From assembly GCF_008107695.1 (NCBI RefSeq), contig NZ_VIRG01000070.1, positions 1,364,001-1,428,000 on the forward strand: DNA of 64,000 bases, given 5' to 3'. This DNA comes from Stappia sp. BW2. Its GTDB lineage: Bacteria; Pseudomonadota; Alphaproteobacteria; Rhizobiales; Stappiaceae. A model generated the notes under the pieces. That model had not been told where the DNA came from and ran no database searches. It saw only the letters and a list, made by a program, of their open reading frames with translations. Below, in pieces: positions 1 through 8,673 of this stretch (its first letter is position 1; the number at the start of each line of letters is the position of its first letter). A program made the translations under genes and the position numbers.

Positions 1-401
1 AGCTCATTCAGGTGTTTTTGAACCTGATCAAGAATGCCAGCGAAGCGATAGGAGATGATCCCGACGGCGAAATTCGCATCACGACAGCGTTTCGTCCAGG
101 CGTTCGATTATCTGTTCCAGGTACTGACGAAAAGGTAAGCCTGCCACTGGAATTCTGCGTTCAGGACAATGGGCCAGGTGTTCCGGAAGATCTGCTTCCT
201 CATTTGTTTGAACCGTTTATCACGACCAAGACCAATGGCTCAGGCCTGGGGCTTGCGCTTGTGGCCAAAATCATTGGCGACCACGGCGGCGTCATCGAGT
301 GTGACAGCCAACGCCAGAAAACCGTTTTCCGAATATTGATGCCCGCGTTCACGGGTGACATCACGGCTTCGTCCGACCGGACCAGCAGAGGGACCGAGTA
401 A
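1..401 (+). CDS. ntrB: Nitrogen sensor kinase NtrB, C-terminal fragment
   Basis: Partial: the reading frame is open from the first base, so the gene begins outside the window. What is visible is the histidine-kinase ATPase domain: the N box (NLIKNASEAI), the G1 box (VQDNGPGVP), the F-box region (LFEPFITTK) and the G2 box (GSGLGLALV). NtrB phosphorylates or dephosphorylates NtrC according to PII (GlnB) status. The stop lies 2 bases before the ATG of ntrC, the usual alphaproteobacterial ntrBC arrangement. The PAS and HisKA domains cannot be seen. The name follows from the downstream gene as much as from the fragment. Confidence 0.88.
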   Translation, partial: LIQVFLNLIKNASEAIGDDPDGEIRITTAFRPGVRLSVPGTDEKVSLPLEFCVQDNGPGVPEDLLPHLFEPFITTKTNGSGLGLALVAKIIGDHGGVIECDSQRQKTVFRILMPAFTGDITASSDRTSRGTE

Positions 402-403
402 CC

Positions 404-1843
404 ATGCCGACGGGCACGATTTTAGTTGCAGACGACGACGCAGCCATCCGCACCGTTCTTAACCAGGCCCTCTCCCGGGCTGGATATACGGTGCGGCTGA
501 CCTCCAACGCCTCAACGCTCTGGAGATGGGTTTCCTCGGGTGATGGAGACCTTGTGATTACTGATGTGGTCATGCCGGACGAGAATATTTTTGATGTTCT
601 GCCGCGCATGAAGAAAATGCGGCCGGAGCTTCCGGTTCTGGTCATGAGCGCGCAGAACACCTTCATGACGGCCATCAAGGCCTCGGAGAAGGGGGCCTAT
701 GAATATCTGCCCAAGCCGTTCGACCTGAAGGAATTGACCAGCATTGTCCAGCGTGCGCTGGAGGAGCCGAAGAAACGGCCGGCGGTTGATCTGGATGATG
801 CCGGCGAGGGCATGCCGCTGGTCGGACGCTCTCCCGCGATGCAGGAGATCTACCGGGTACTCGCACGGCTTATGCAGACCGACCTCACGGTCATGATCAA
901 CGGCGAATCCGGTACCGGCAAGGAGCTTGTGGCGCGCGCACTACATGACTACGGCAAACGGCGGAACGGCCCGTTTGTCGCAATCAACATGGCAGCCATT
1001 CCGAGAGATCTCATCGAGGCCGAATTGTTCGGCCACGAAAAAGGGGCCTTTACCGGTGCTCAGAACCGCAGCTCCGGCCGGTTTGAGCAGGCCGACGGCG
1101 GAACACTGTTTCTGGACGAAATCGGTGACATGCCGATGGAGGCCCAGACCCGGTTGCTGCGCGTCTTGCAGCAAGGGGAATATACCACCGTTGGCGGCCG
1201 CACCCCGATCAAGACGGACGTCCGGATCATCGCCGCCACCAACAAGGACTTGAGACATCTGATCAATCAGGGCCTCTTCCGTGAAGACCTTTATTTCCGG
1301 TTGAATGTCGTCCCGATCCGCCTGCCACCGCTGCGCGAACGCGTTGAAGACATCCCGGATCTGGTGCGGCACTTCTTTGCGCTCGTGGAAAAGGAAGGTC
1401 TGCCGGCCAAGCAGATCGACCAGGGGGCGCTCAATCTGCTGCGCCGTTATCGCTGGCCCGGGAACGTACGTGAACTCGAAAACCTCGTTCGCCGTCTGGC
1501 CGCGCTCTATCCTCAGGACGTGATCAGCGAAAACCTTCTAGAGCAGGAACTGAGCCAGCCATCGGTTTCGCCGCTGGAAGAAGACACCCAGGAGACAATC
1601 AATCTCGGAGGGTCTGTCGAACGTTATCTCTCCGGTTACTTCGACACCTTCGGCGACGCCTTGCCACCTCCGGGCCTCTACCATCGTATTCTGAGAGAAG
1701 TCGAGTATCCGTTGATCAGCGCGGCCCTGGCTGCCACCAGAGGCAATCAGATCAAGGCTGCGGAACTACTCGGGGTCAACCGGAACACGCTGCGCAAGAA
1801 GATCCGGGATCTTGATATTCAGGTTATGCGGTCCACCCGGTAG
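404..1843 (+). CDS. ntrC: Nitrogen regulator NtrC (sigma-54 activator)
   Basis: 479 aa, full length for NtrC. An N-terminal receiver carries acidic residues D10-D12 and phospho-acceptor D54 (VITDVVMPD). A sigma-54 AAA+ domain has Walker A GESGTGKE, an intact GAFTGA loop that contacts sigma-54, and the second-region motif FLDEIGDMP. A Fis-type helix-turn-helix lies at the C-terminus (NQIKAAELLGVNRNTLRKK). It activates nitrogen-scavenging promoters with sigma-54 when nitrogen is short. It is translated directly after ntrB and followed by a hairpin terminator. Its likely targets may include the sigma-54 promoter at 43890 in this window; that link is inference. Confidence 0.96.
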   Translation: MPTGTILVADDDAAIRTVLNQALSRAGYTVRLTSNASTLWRWVSSGDGDLVITDVVMPDENIFDVLPRMKKMRPELPVLVMSAQNTFMTAIKASEKGAYEYLPKPFDLKELTSIVQRALEEPKKRPAVDLDDAGEGMPLVGRSPAMQEIYRVLARLMQTDLTVMINGESGTGKELVARALHDYGKRRNGPFVAINMAAIPRDLIEAELFGHEKGAFTGAQNRSSGRFEQADGGTLFLDEIGDMPMEAQTRLLRVLQQGEYTTVGGRTPIKTDVRIIAATNKDLRHLINQGLFREDLYFRLNVVPIRLPPLRERVEDIPDLVRHFFALVEKEGLPAKQIDQGALNLLRRYRWPGNVRELENLVRRLAALYPQDVISENLLEQELSQPSVSPLEEDTQETINLGGSVERYLSGYFDTFGDALPPPGLYHRILREVEYPLISAALAATRGNQIKAAELLGVNRNTLRKKIRDLDIQVMRSTR

Positions 1844-2212
1844 ACTGACGAAACAGGATCAAATGATGCTGCGGTCAGACCGTCAGGTCTGGCCGCATCT
1901 TGTTACTGGCGACGACAATGCCTCGGACATCTGAGTGAATCAGATCGACAACGCGTTCGATTGAACCTCAAATCGGGCCGGTTTCATGGAACCAGACTGC
2001 TGACATGCCCCTTCAGGCGGCAACGGCAGGACGCTAGACGTCCCCTCAAAAGAGATATGAAATCAATCCTCTATGATAAAGTGATGGCCTGTCCACCGCA
2101 ATTTATTGACGTGTCTTTGCGTCTGTCGCAATTTCGCAACATTGTGTGATAAGTTTGCCGCAAATCAAGAAAGACGGTCCGCTTTTGGCGGGCGTTAGGC
2201 AACAGAGACCGA
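1844..2212. other. ntrC-ntrY intergenic region
   Basis: About 370 bases with the terminator-like hairpin near its left end and no convincing gene. The promoter of ntrYX should be here. A TTGACG hexamer at 2106-2111 could be a -35 element, but no good -10 follows at 17 bases, so no promoter is called. Confidence 0.5.
1870..1904 (+). terminator. Intrinsic terminator-like hairpin after ntrC
   Basis: A 12-bp stem (TGCGGTCAGACC against GGTCTGGCCGCA, one G-U pair) closes a GTCA loop and is followed by TCTTGTT. It lies 26 bases after the ntrC stop and separates ntrBC from ntrYX. The T-tract is only moderate. Confidence 0.6.
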
Positions 2213-4477
2213 ATGATACTGGAAGCAGTAAAAGAACCCGTCGCGCAATCAAGCGCCGCTGGAAAGTTCTCGCGGCGGATTGGGCTTGCGATCATTCTGC
2301 TTGCTCTTGTCTCCATCGGGGTCACCTTCGTTATCCTGATGGGCCTGACTTCCATCGATCCCACGCGGGACGTCATCACGGTCGCGATGACGATCAACGG
2401 TGCGCTGGCAGCGATTCTTCTGGGTGTTATTGCCTTCGAGATCCTGAAGCTTTGGCAAGCGCGCCGGCGCGGCCGTGCTGCCGCACGTCTTCATGTGCGT
2501 GTCGTGACCCTGTTCAGCGTCGTTGCCGCGGTTCCCGCCGTGCTTATGGCCATTCTGGCAGCCATTACGCTCGACCGGGGACTTGATCGCTGGTTTGAAG
2601 ACCGGACGCGCCAAATCGTCGACAATGCCCTGACGGTTGCGCAGGCCTATCTTCAGGAACATGCCAGAGTTCTGCGTGGTGACCTGATCGCCATGACCAA
2701 CGACATTGACAGGGCCAAGGCGGTCTACGACTTCGAGCCGACCCGTTTCGATCAGTTCTTCTCAACGCAGGTTTCGCTTCGCGGTATTCTTGCGGCTTTC
2801 ATTCTGAACGAGAATGGTGAGGTCGTCACCCGCGTCGTCCTTGATCCGAAAGCGGAAGTGCCGTTGCCGCCTGCCGACAGTTTCTTCAAGGCAAAATCCG
2901 GAGATCCGATCCTGATTGCGCCGGGAAGTTCCAACCTTGTCGGCGGGGTCATGAAATTGTCGGCCTATGACAATTTCTACCTCTATGCCGTGCGCGCCAT
3001 TGACCCGCGTGTGGTTGAATATCTGCGTCTGACCGAGACGGGAGCTTCCCAGTACCAGCAGATGGAGAACAGTCGATTCGGCGTTCAGGTTGCCTTCGCT
3101 CTCGTTTATCTGGGGGTGGCGCTGGTGTTGCTGTTGTCGGCAATCTGGATCGGATTCGGATTTGCCAACCGACTGGTCTCACCAATCCGAACGCTGATAT
3201 CGGCGGCCGATGAGGTGTCCAAAGGCAATCTTGTCGTCAAGGTGCCGACAGAGAAGTCCGGCGGTGACCTTGCCAATCTGGGCGAGACCTTCAACAAGAT
3301 GACCGGGCAGTTGCTTGGGCAACGCGACGCACTGCTGGCTGCCAACGAACAGATCGACCGCCGTCGCCGCTTCAATGAAGCTGTGCTTTCGGGTGTTTCC
3401 ACTGGTGTCATCGGCGTTGACGACGAAGCCTCGATCATGTTGATCAACCGCTCCGCGCTGGAGTTGCTGCAGCTTGACGAGGTTCAGATTCTGAACAAAT
3501 CGCTCGTTGAAGTGGTGCCGGAACTTGATGAATGCATTTCGGATGTCCTGAAACTTGAGACCGACAGGGTTCCGGAAACGCAGATCGAGATCGCGCGGGG
3601 AGGGCGTCTGCGCACCATCAACGTACGCATCACCCGGGAACAATCGACCCGGCGCGAGCACGGGTTCGTGGTGACGCTGGACGACATTACCGATCTGGTT
3701 TCAGCACAGCGTAATTCGGCCTGGGCCGACGTTGCCCGGCGTATCGCGCATGAAATCAAGAACCCGTTGACGCCGATCCAGTTGTCCGCCGAGCGAATCC
3801 GTCGCCGGTATGGCAAACGCATTGAGGAAGACCGCCAGGTTTTTGATCAATGCATCGACACGATTGTGCGGCAGGTTGGCGACATCGGTCAGATGGTGGA
3901 CGAGTTTTCTTCCTTTGCCCGGATGCGCAAGCCGACGAAAACGCAGGGGGACTTGCGTGAAGCTGTGCGGGATGCGGCCTTCATGCAGTCGGTCGCAAAT
4001 CCGGATATCAGTATCACCGCAGATGTGCCCTCCAGCCCGGTGTCAGCCGTTTTCGATGCGCGTCTGGTTGGACAGGCTTTGACCAATGTGGTCAAGAACG
4101 CAGCGGAAGCTGTAAGCGCACGCACCGGTGACGACTTGCCCAAGGGCAAGGTGATGGTTCATTTGCGCGATGATTCCGATGGAGTCAGCGGCCGGATCGT
4201 GATTGACGTCATCGACAATGGCATCGGCCTGCCGGAAGAAAATCGCAGCCGGCTTTTGGAACCCTATATGACAACCCGGGAGAAGGGGACGGGCCTTGGC
4301 CTCGCCATCGTCCGCAAGATCCTGGAAGACCACGGCGGTGGCATCGAATTGCTCGACGCCCCCAAAAGCAACCCAGAGGACACGGGCACGCTCGTTCGAC
4401 TGACATTGGCAGCACAAGCCGAGATCGAGGCGGAAACCGACCTGCAAAACCAGACTGTGACTTCCCATGGCGCATGA
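2213..4477 (+). CDS. ntrY: Membrane sensor kinase NtrY
   Basis: 754 aa. Three hydrophobic segments lie in the first ~115 residues. A periplasmic stretch follows, then another membrane span near residue 300 (LVYLGVALVLLLSAIWIG), a HAMP linker, a PAS domain, a HisKA domain with phospho-accepting His in RRIAHEIKNPLTPIQ, and an HATPase domain (DNGIGLPE, GTGLGLAIV). It is the partner kinase of NtrX, a pair linked in alphaproteobacteria to nitrogen, redox and envelope control. Its end overlaps the start of ntrX by 11 bases, so the two are translationally coupled. Confidence 0.95.
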   Translation: MILEAVKEPVAQSSAAGKFSRRIGLAIILLALVSIGVTFVILMGLTSIDPTRDVITVAMTINGALAAILLGVIAFEILKLWQARRRGRAAARLHVRVVTLFSVVAAVPAVLMAILAAITLDRGLDRWFEDRTRQIVDNALTVAQAYLQEHARVLRGDLIAMTNDIDRAKAVYDFEPTRFDQFFSTQVSLRGILAAFILNENGEVVTRVVLDPKAEVPLPPADSFFKAKSGDPILIAPGSSNLVGGVMKLSAYDNFYLYAVRAIDPRVVEYLRLTETGASQYQQMENSRFGVQVAFALVYLGVALVLLLSAIWIGFGFANRLVSPIRTLISAADEVSKGNLVVKVPTEKSGGDLANLGETFNKMTGQLLGQRDALLAANEQIDRRRRFNEAVLSGVSTGVIGVDDEASIMLINRSALELLQLDEVQILNKSLVEVVPELDECISDVLKLETDRVPETQIEIARGGRLRTINVRITREQSTRREHGFVVTLDDITDLVSAQRNSAWADVARRIAHEIKNPLTPIQLSAERIRRRYGKRIEEDRQVFDQCIDTIVRQVGDIGQMVDEFSSFARMRKPTKTQGDLREAVRDAAFMQSVANPDISITADVPSSPVSAVFDARLVGQALTNVVKNAAEAVSARTGDDLPKGKVMVHLRDDSDGVSGRIVIDVIDNGIGLPEENRSRLLEPYMTTREKGTGLGLAIVRKILEDHGGGIELLDAPKSNPEDTGTLVRLTLAAQAEIEAETDLQNQTVTSHGA

Positions 4478-5834
4478 TATTCTTGTCGTAGACGACGAAA
4501 CCGATATTCGCGAGATGATTGCCGGCATCCTTGATGATGACGGCTATGGAACGCGGACCGCACATGATTCCGACAGCGCACTGGCCGCAGTGAAGGAGCG
4601 CAAACCTTCTCTGGTGATCCTGGATATCTGGTTGATGGGAAGCCGCCTCGACGGTTTGGCGCTGCTTGATATTTTCCGTGAAACCGACCCGGAAATGCCG
4701 GTTGTTATCATCTCCGGTCACGGCAATATCGAAACGGCTGTTTCGGCGATTAAACGCGGCGCTTACGATTACATCGAAAAGCCGTTCAAGGCTGATCGGC
4801 TGGTCCATATCGTCGAGAGGGCTCTCGAAGCCTCCAGCATGAAGCGTGAAATACGCGACCTGAAGCAGCGCAGTGGCGAGACCAGCGAGATTATCGGCAA
4901 CTCTTCGGCTGCGCACAATCTGCGTCAGACCATTCAGAAGATTGCCGGGACGAACAGCCGTATTCTGATCGTTGGACCTTCCGGGGCCGGCAAGGAACGG
5001 GCGGCCCGGATGATCCACGACATGTCGCCGCGCGCCAAAAGTCCGTTCGTGGTGATGAATGCCGCGACGATCACACCTTCACGTATGGAAGAAGAACTCT
5101 TCGGGATCGAGGATGAAAGCGGCAATCTTCGCAAGATTGGTGCGCTCGAAGAAGCGCATGGCGGCACGCTCTATCTCGATGAAGTTGCCGACATGCCTGC
5201 CGAGACCCAGGGAAAGATCCTGCGCGTCCTTGTTGAGCAGAGCTTTGCCCGCGTCGGGGGCACCCAGAAGGTTCAGGTTGATATTCGAATCCTGTCCTCC
5301 ACATCGAAGAACCTTGAAGAACACATCGCCTCTGGCCTGTTCCGCCAGGATCTTTATCACCGGCTGAGCGTGGTTCCGCTTCGTGTGCCGGGGCTTGCCG
5401 AGCGGAGGGAAGACATTCCGGTTCTGGTGCAGCATTTCATGACACAGATTTCGGGGGCGTCAGGCATTCCGCAACGGCCAATTGGCGACGACGCGATGGC
5501 CGTGCTGCAAACGCACGACTGGCCGGGCAACGTGCGCCAGTTGCGAAACAACGTCGAGCGCCTGATGATTCTGAGCCGCGGCGATCCGGACAGCACCATT
5601 ACTGCGGATCTTTTGCCGGCCGAGATCGGCGAAACCCTGCCGAGCTTGCCGACGTCCGGCACGGGCGAACACCTGATGTCTGTACCGCTGCGCGAAGCAC
5701 GGGAGATCTTCGAACGTGAATATCTTCAGGCACAGATCAAGAGATTTGACGGTAACATCTCGCGGACAGCCGAATTTGTCGGTATGGAACGGTCTGCGCT
5801 TCACCGGAAGCTGAAAACCTTGGGCATGACCTGA
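4467..5834 (+). CDS. ntrX: Response regulator NtrX
   Basis: 455 aa. A receiver domain has phospho-acceptor D53 (LVILDIW). The AAA+ domain has Walker A GPSGAGKE and a second-region motif (LYLDEVADMP), and a Fis-type helix-turn-helix ends the protein (NISRTAEFVGMERSALHRK). The GAFTGA loop that NtrC uses to touch sigma-54 is absent: after EEELFG the sequence runs IEDESGNLRKIG. This is the known state of alphaproteobacterial NtrX and means it probably works without sigma-54. It overlaps ntrY by 11 bases and lies 50 bases before trkA. Confidence 0.95.
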   Translation: MAHDILVVDDETDIREMIAGILDDDGYGTRTAHDSDSALAAVKERKPSLVILDIWLMGSRLDGLALLDIFRETDPEMPVVIISGHGNIETAVSAIKRGAYDYIEKPFKADRLVHIVERALEASSMKREIRDLKQRSGETSEIIGNSSAAHNLRQTIQKIAGTNSRILIVGPSGAGKERAARMIHDMSPRAKSPFVVMNAATITPSRMEEELFGIEDESGNLRKIGALEEAHGGTLYLDEVADMPAETQGKILRVLVEQSFARVGGTQKVQVDIRILSSTSKNLEEHIASGLFRQDLYHRLSVVPLRVPGLAERREDIPVLVQHFMTQISGASGIPQRPIGDDAMAVLQTHDWPGNVRQLRNNVERLMILSRGDPDSTITADLLPAEIGETLPSLPTSGTGEHLMSVPLREAREIFEREYLQAQIKRFDGNISRTAEFVGMERSALHRKLKTLGMT

Positions 5835-5868
5835 GGCCCTTCGGGAAGCGATAAGTAACGGCAAGGCG

Positions 5869-5884
5869 GGAAAGGGATCTTTCC
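5869..5884 (+). promoter_or_regulatory. Hairpin covering the trkA ribosome binding site
   Basis: GGAAAG-GGAT-CTTTCC, a perfect 6-bp stem ending one base before the trkA ATG. It includes the only purine-rich Shine-Dalgarno candidate (GGGAAAGGGA), so it could reduce translation initiation. No function is known. Confidence 0.35.
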
Positions 5885-7261
5885 ATGAAAATCGTGATTT
5901 GTGGCGCGGGGCAGGTGGGCTACGGCATTGCCGAGCGTCTGGCTGCGGAACAGAACGACGTGTCTGTGATCGATTCTTCTCCGCAACTGATCAATGCCAT
6001 CGGCGATCAACTCGATGTGCGTGGCTTCGTCGGGCACGGGGCGCATCCGGACGTTCTGGCGCAGGCCGGCGCCGAAGAAGCCGACATGATCGTTGCCGTG
6101 ACGCTCTATGACGAGGTCAACATGGTGGCCTGTCAGGTGGCGCATTCGCTGTTCAACGTGCCGACCAAGGTTGCCCGCATCCGGGCCCAGTCGTATCTGC
6201 AGGGGCGTTGGCGCAATCTTTTCTCACGCGACCACATGCCGATTGACGTGATCATTTCACCGGAAATCGAAGTAGGCGAGATGGTTCTGCGCCGTCTGGC
6301 TCTTCCAGGAGCTGTCGAAACAGTGCGGTTTGCGGACGATCAGGTCGTTGTCGTCGGCATCATGTGCGAGGAAGACTGCCCGGTTGTGGATACGCCCTTG
6401 CGACAGCTTACCGAGCTCTTTCCGGATCTCGGCGCCGTTGTGGTCGGCCTCTACCGTAACAACAGGCTGTTTGTTCCCAAGAGCAGCGATTCCATCCTGA
6501 CCGGAGACCTTGCCTACGTGGTTGCCCGCCGCGACCAGGTTCGCAGGACGTTGAGCATCTTCGGACACGAGGAGCCGGAAGCCGCGCGTGTCGTGATTTG
6601 CGGCGGCGGCAACATCGGGCTTTATGTCGCCAAAGCTCTCGAACAACGTCAATCCGGCACGAAGATCAAGCTGATCGAAGCCTCGCGCGAACGGGCGATG
6701 GCCGTGGCAGATGAATTGAAGCGCTCGGTTATCCTGCATGGTAGCGCACTGGATCAGACGATCCTGAATGAGGCGGACGCAGGCGACGCTGACACCATGG
6801 TGGCTCTCACCAACGAGGATGAAGTCAATATCCTGTCCTCCGTCATGGCCAAGAAACTTGGCTGTAAGCGGTCGCTGTCGCTTCTGAACAATCCGAGTTA
6901 TCCAGCTTTTGCAAATGCGCTTGGGATCGATGCGTTCATCAACCCACGCGCCGTCACGATTTCCCGCATTCTGCAACATGTTCGGCGCGGGCGTATCCGA
7001 GGCGTGCATTCGCTTCAGAATGGTGCTGCTGAAATTGTTGAAGCGGAGGCGCTCGACACGTCCCCGCTGGTTGGCAAGCCGTTGCGGGTCATCGATCTTC
7101 CGTCCGGCATCCGTATTGGTGCGGTTTTCCGCGGTGGCGAAGTGCTCACTCCGAACGGCGAACTGCAAATCCAGGCGCAGGATCGTATCGTGATCTTCGC
7201 GGTTGCGAACCGTGTGCGTCAGGTAGAACAAATGTTCCGCGTGAGTCTTGACTTCTTTTAA
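5885..7261 (+). CDS. trkA: Trk potassium uptake regulator TrkA
   Basis: 458 aa, the normal length. It has two tandem RCK modules, each with a Rossmann NAD(H)-binding half and an RCK_C half. The glycine motifs are GAGQVGYGIAERL at the N-terminus and GGGNIGLYVAKAL near residue 240. It is the cytoplasmic gating subunit of the TrkH/TrkG potassium channel. In rhizobia and relatives trkA follows ntrX, as here. A short hairpin sits over its ribosome binding site. Confidence 0.95.
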   Translation: MKIVICGAGQVGYGIAERLAAEQNDVSVIDSSPQLINAIGDQLDVRGFVGHGAHPDVLAQAGAEEADMIVAVTLYDEVNMVACQVAHSLFNVPTKVARIRAQSYLQGRWRNLFSRDHMPIDVIISPEIEVGEMVLRRLALPGAVETVRFADDQVVVVGIMCEEDCPVVDTPLRQLTELFPDLGAVVVGLYRNNRLFVPKSSDSILTGDLAYVVARRDQVRRTLSIFGHEEPEAARVVICGGGNIGLYVAKALEQRQSGTKIKLIEASRERAMAVADELKRSVILHGSALDQTILNEADAGDADTMVALTNEDEVNILSSVMAKKLGCKRSLSLLNNPSYPAFANALGIDAFINPRAVTISRILQHVRRGRIRGVHSLQNGAAEIVEAEALDTSPLVGKPLRVIDLPSGIRIGAVFRGGEVLTPNGELQIQAQDRIVIFAVANRVRQVEQMFRVSLDFF

Positions 7262-7364
7262 GGCTGACTGGCTTCTTTCTGGCCTTGCTTTTGTGTGATC
7301 TACAGGCCAAAACTTTCAAAAATACCAATCGGTTCGTTTCGAACCACCCTGTTCTGGAGGATCC

Positions 7365-8228
7365 ATGAGCCGGATTGCCTATGTCAACGGCCAGTATGTT
7401 CGTCATGCCGACGCTGCGGTGCATGTAGAAGACCGCGGGTATCAATTTGCCGATGGCGTTTATGAAGTGTGTGAAGTCTGGCAAGGCAAGATTGTCGATG
7501 TTCCAAGGCATCTGGATCGCCTCGGAAGATCGTTGAGTGAGCTGCGCATCGAATGGCCGATGGCGCGCAAAGCCGTCGAATTTGTGCTTCATCAGGTGGT
7601 TCGCCGAAACCTTGTCCGCAACGGACTGGTCTATATTCAGGTGACACGTGGTGTTTCCAAGCGCGATCACTTCTTCCCGCCGGCACATGTTGTGCCGTCG
7701 ATTGTCGTGACGGCCCGTTCGGCCAGCCCGGCTGCTGCGCAGGCGCAGGCGGAACAGGGTATTTCGGTTGTCAGTTATCCTGAAAACCGGTGGCCGCGCG
7801 TCGATATCAAGACCGTCGCTCTTTTGCCTAACGTGCTGGCGAAGCAGAACGCAAAGGAACACGGTGGCAAGGAAGCCTGGTATGTCGATGCCGACGGTAA
7901 TGTCACCGAGGGCGGATCGACCAATGCCTGGATCGTGACAAAAGATGGCGTTCTGGTCACCCGTCCGGCTGAAAACGGCATCCTTCGGGGAATAACCCGA
8001 GCAGTGATTCTGGATCTCATACAAAAGGAAGGGCTGACGTTCGACGAAAGGGCGTTTAGCCTAGAAGAGGCTTTCGACGCCAAGGAGGCCTTTGTCACGG
8101 CGGCCACCACTGTCGTGATGCCGGTGACACGTCTGGATGGAAGAACCATCGGAAACGGTCATCCTGGATACGTTGCAACCCGATTGCGCGAATTGTTCCA
8201 TACTGCTACTGATTTGCAGGCGGTATGA
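7365..8228 (+). CDS. dat: D-amino acid aminotransferase (PLP class IV)
   Basis: 287 aa of aminotransferase class IV. The PLP lysine is in VDIKTVALLPNVLAK, and the phosphate and cofactor motifs EGGSTNAWIV and GILRGITR are present. The N-terminus (YVNGQYVRHADAAVHVEDRGYQFADG) is typical of D-alanine transaminases. It interconverts D-alanine or D-glutamate and 2-oxoacids. GGAGG lies 6-10 bases before the ATG. Its position between trkA and hfq is common in Rhizobiales. A branched-chain aminotransferase-like activity cannot be excluded from sequence. Confidence 0.85.
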   Translation: MSRIAYVNGQYVRHADAAVHVEDRGYQFADGVYEVCEVWQGKIVDVPRHLDRLGRSLSELRIEWPMARKAVEFVLHQVVRRNLVRNGLVYIQVTRGVSKRDHFFPPAHVVPSIVVTARSASPAAAQAQAEQGISVVSYPENRWPRVDIKTVALLPNVLAKQNAKEHGGKEAWYVDADGNVTEGGSTNAWIVTKDGVLVTRPAENGILRGITRAVILDLIQKEGLTFDERAFSLEEAFDAKEAFVTAATTVVMPVTRLDGRTIGNGHPGYVATRLRELFHTATDLQAV

Positions 8229-8418
8229 TTCGATTGGCTTCTTTGGGCCGAGAATACGAAACTGTTTCAGACCGAGGCAGACGGTCTTGACTGGTGGGCT
8301 ATACGAAAAGCGGGCGGTGCGTCAAACCTTAGCCTTTGATATTCAACGGCTTTTGACGGAATGCTGCTGAAACGCCGGATGCTCGGCCGCATCCGGGGCA
8401 AATAGGATAAAAAGACTG

Positions 8419-8673
8419 ATGGCTGAGCGCGCACAAAATCTTCAAGACACTTTTCTAAATCACGTTCGCAAGCAAAAAACTCCTCTGACGATTTTTCTGA
8501 TCAACGGTGTGAAATTGCAGGGTGTTGTGACATGGTTCGACAACTTCTGCGTTCTGCTGCGTCGTGATGGGCATTCCCAGCTTGTCTACAAGCATGCGAT
8601 TTCCACAATTATGCCAAACGGACCTGTTCAACTGTTCGATCAGGCAGAGGAAAACGCTGAAAAGGCAAGCTGA
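8419..8673 (+). CDS. hfq: RNA chaperone Hfq
   Basis: 84 aa. The Sm1 region (TIFLINGVKLQGVVTWFDNF) and the Sm2 signature (YKHAISTIMP) are complete. The hexameric ring pairs small RNAs with mRNAs and is global in alphaproteobacteria. The acidic C-terminal tail is short, as usual for this class. The stop codon abuts the start of hflX, so the two genes form one operon. Confidence 0.97.
   Translation: MAERAQNLQDTFLNHVRKQKTPLTIFLINGVKLQGVVTWFDNFCVLLRRDGHSQLVYKHAISTIMPNGPVQLFDQAEENAEKAS

Noticed and set aside
4078..4094. RutR-like palindrome TTGACCAATGTGGTCAA inside ntrY
   Set aside because: The spacer is 3 bases instead of 2 and it lies in conserved kinase codons (LTNVVKN), so it is probably coincidence.
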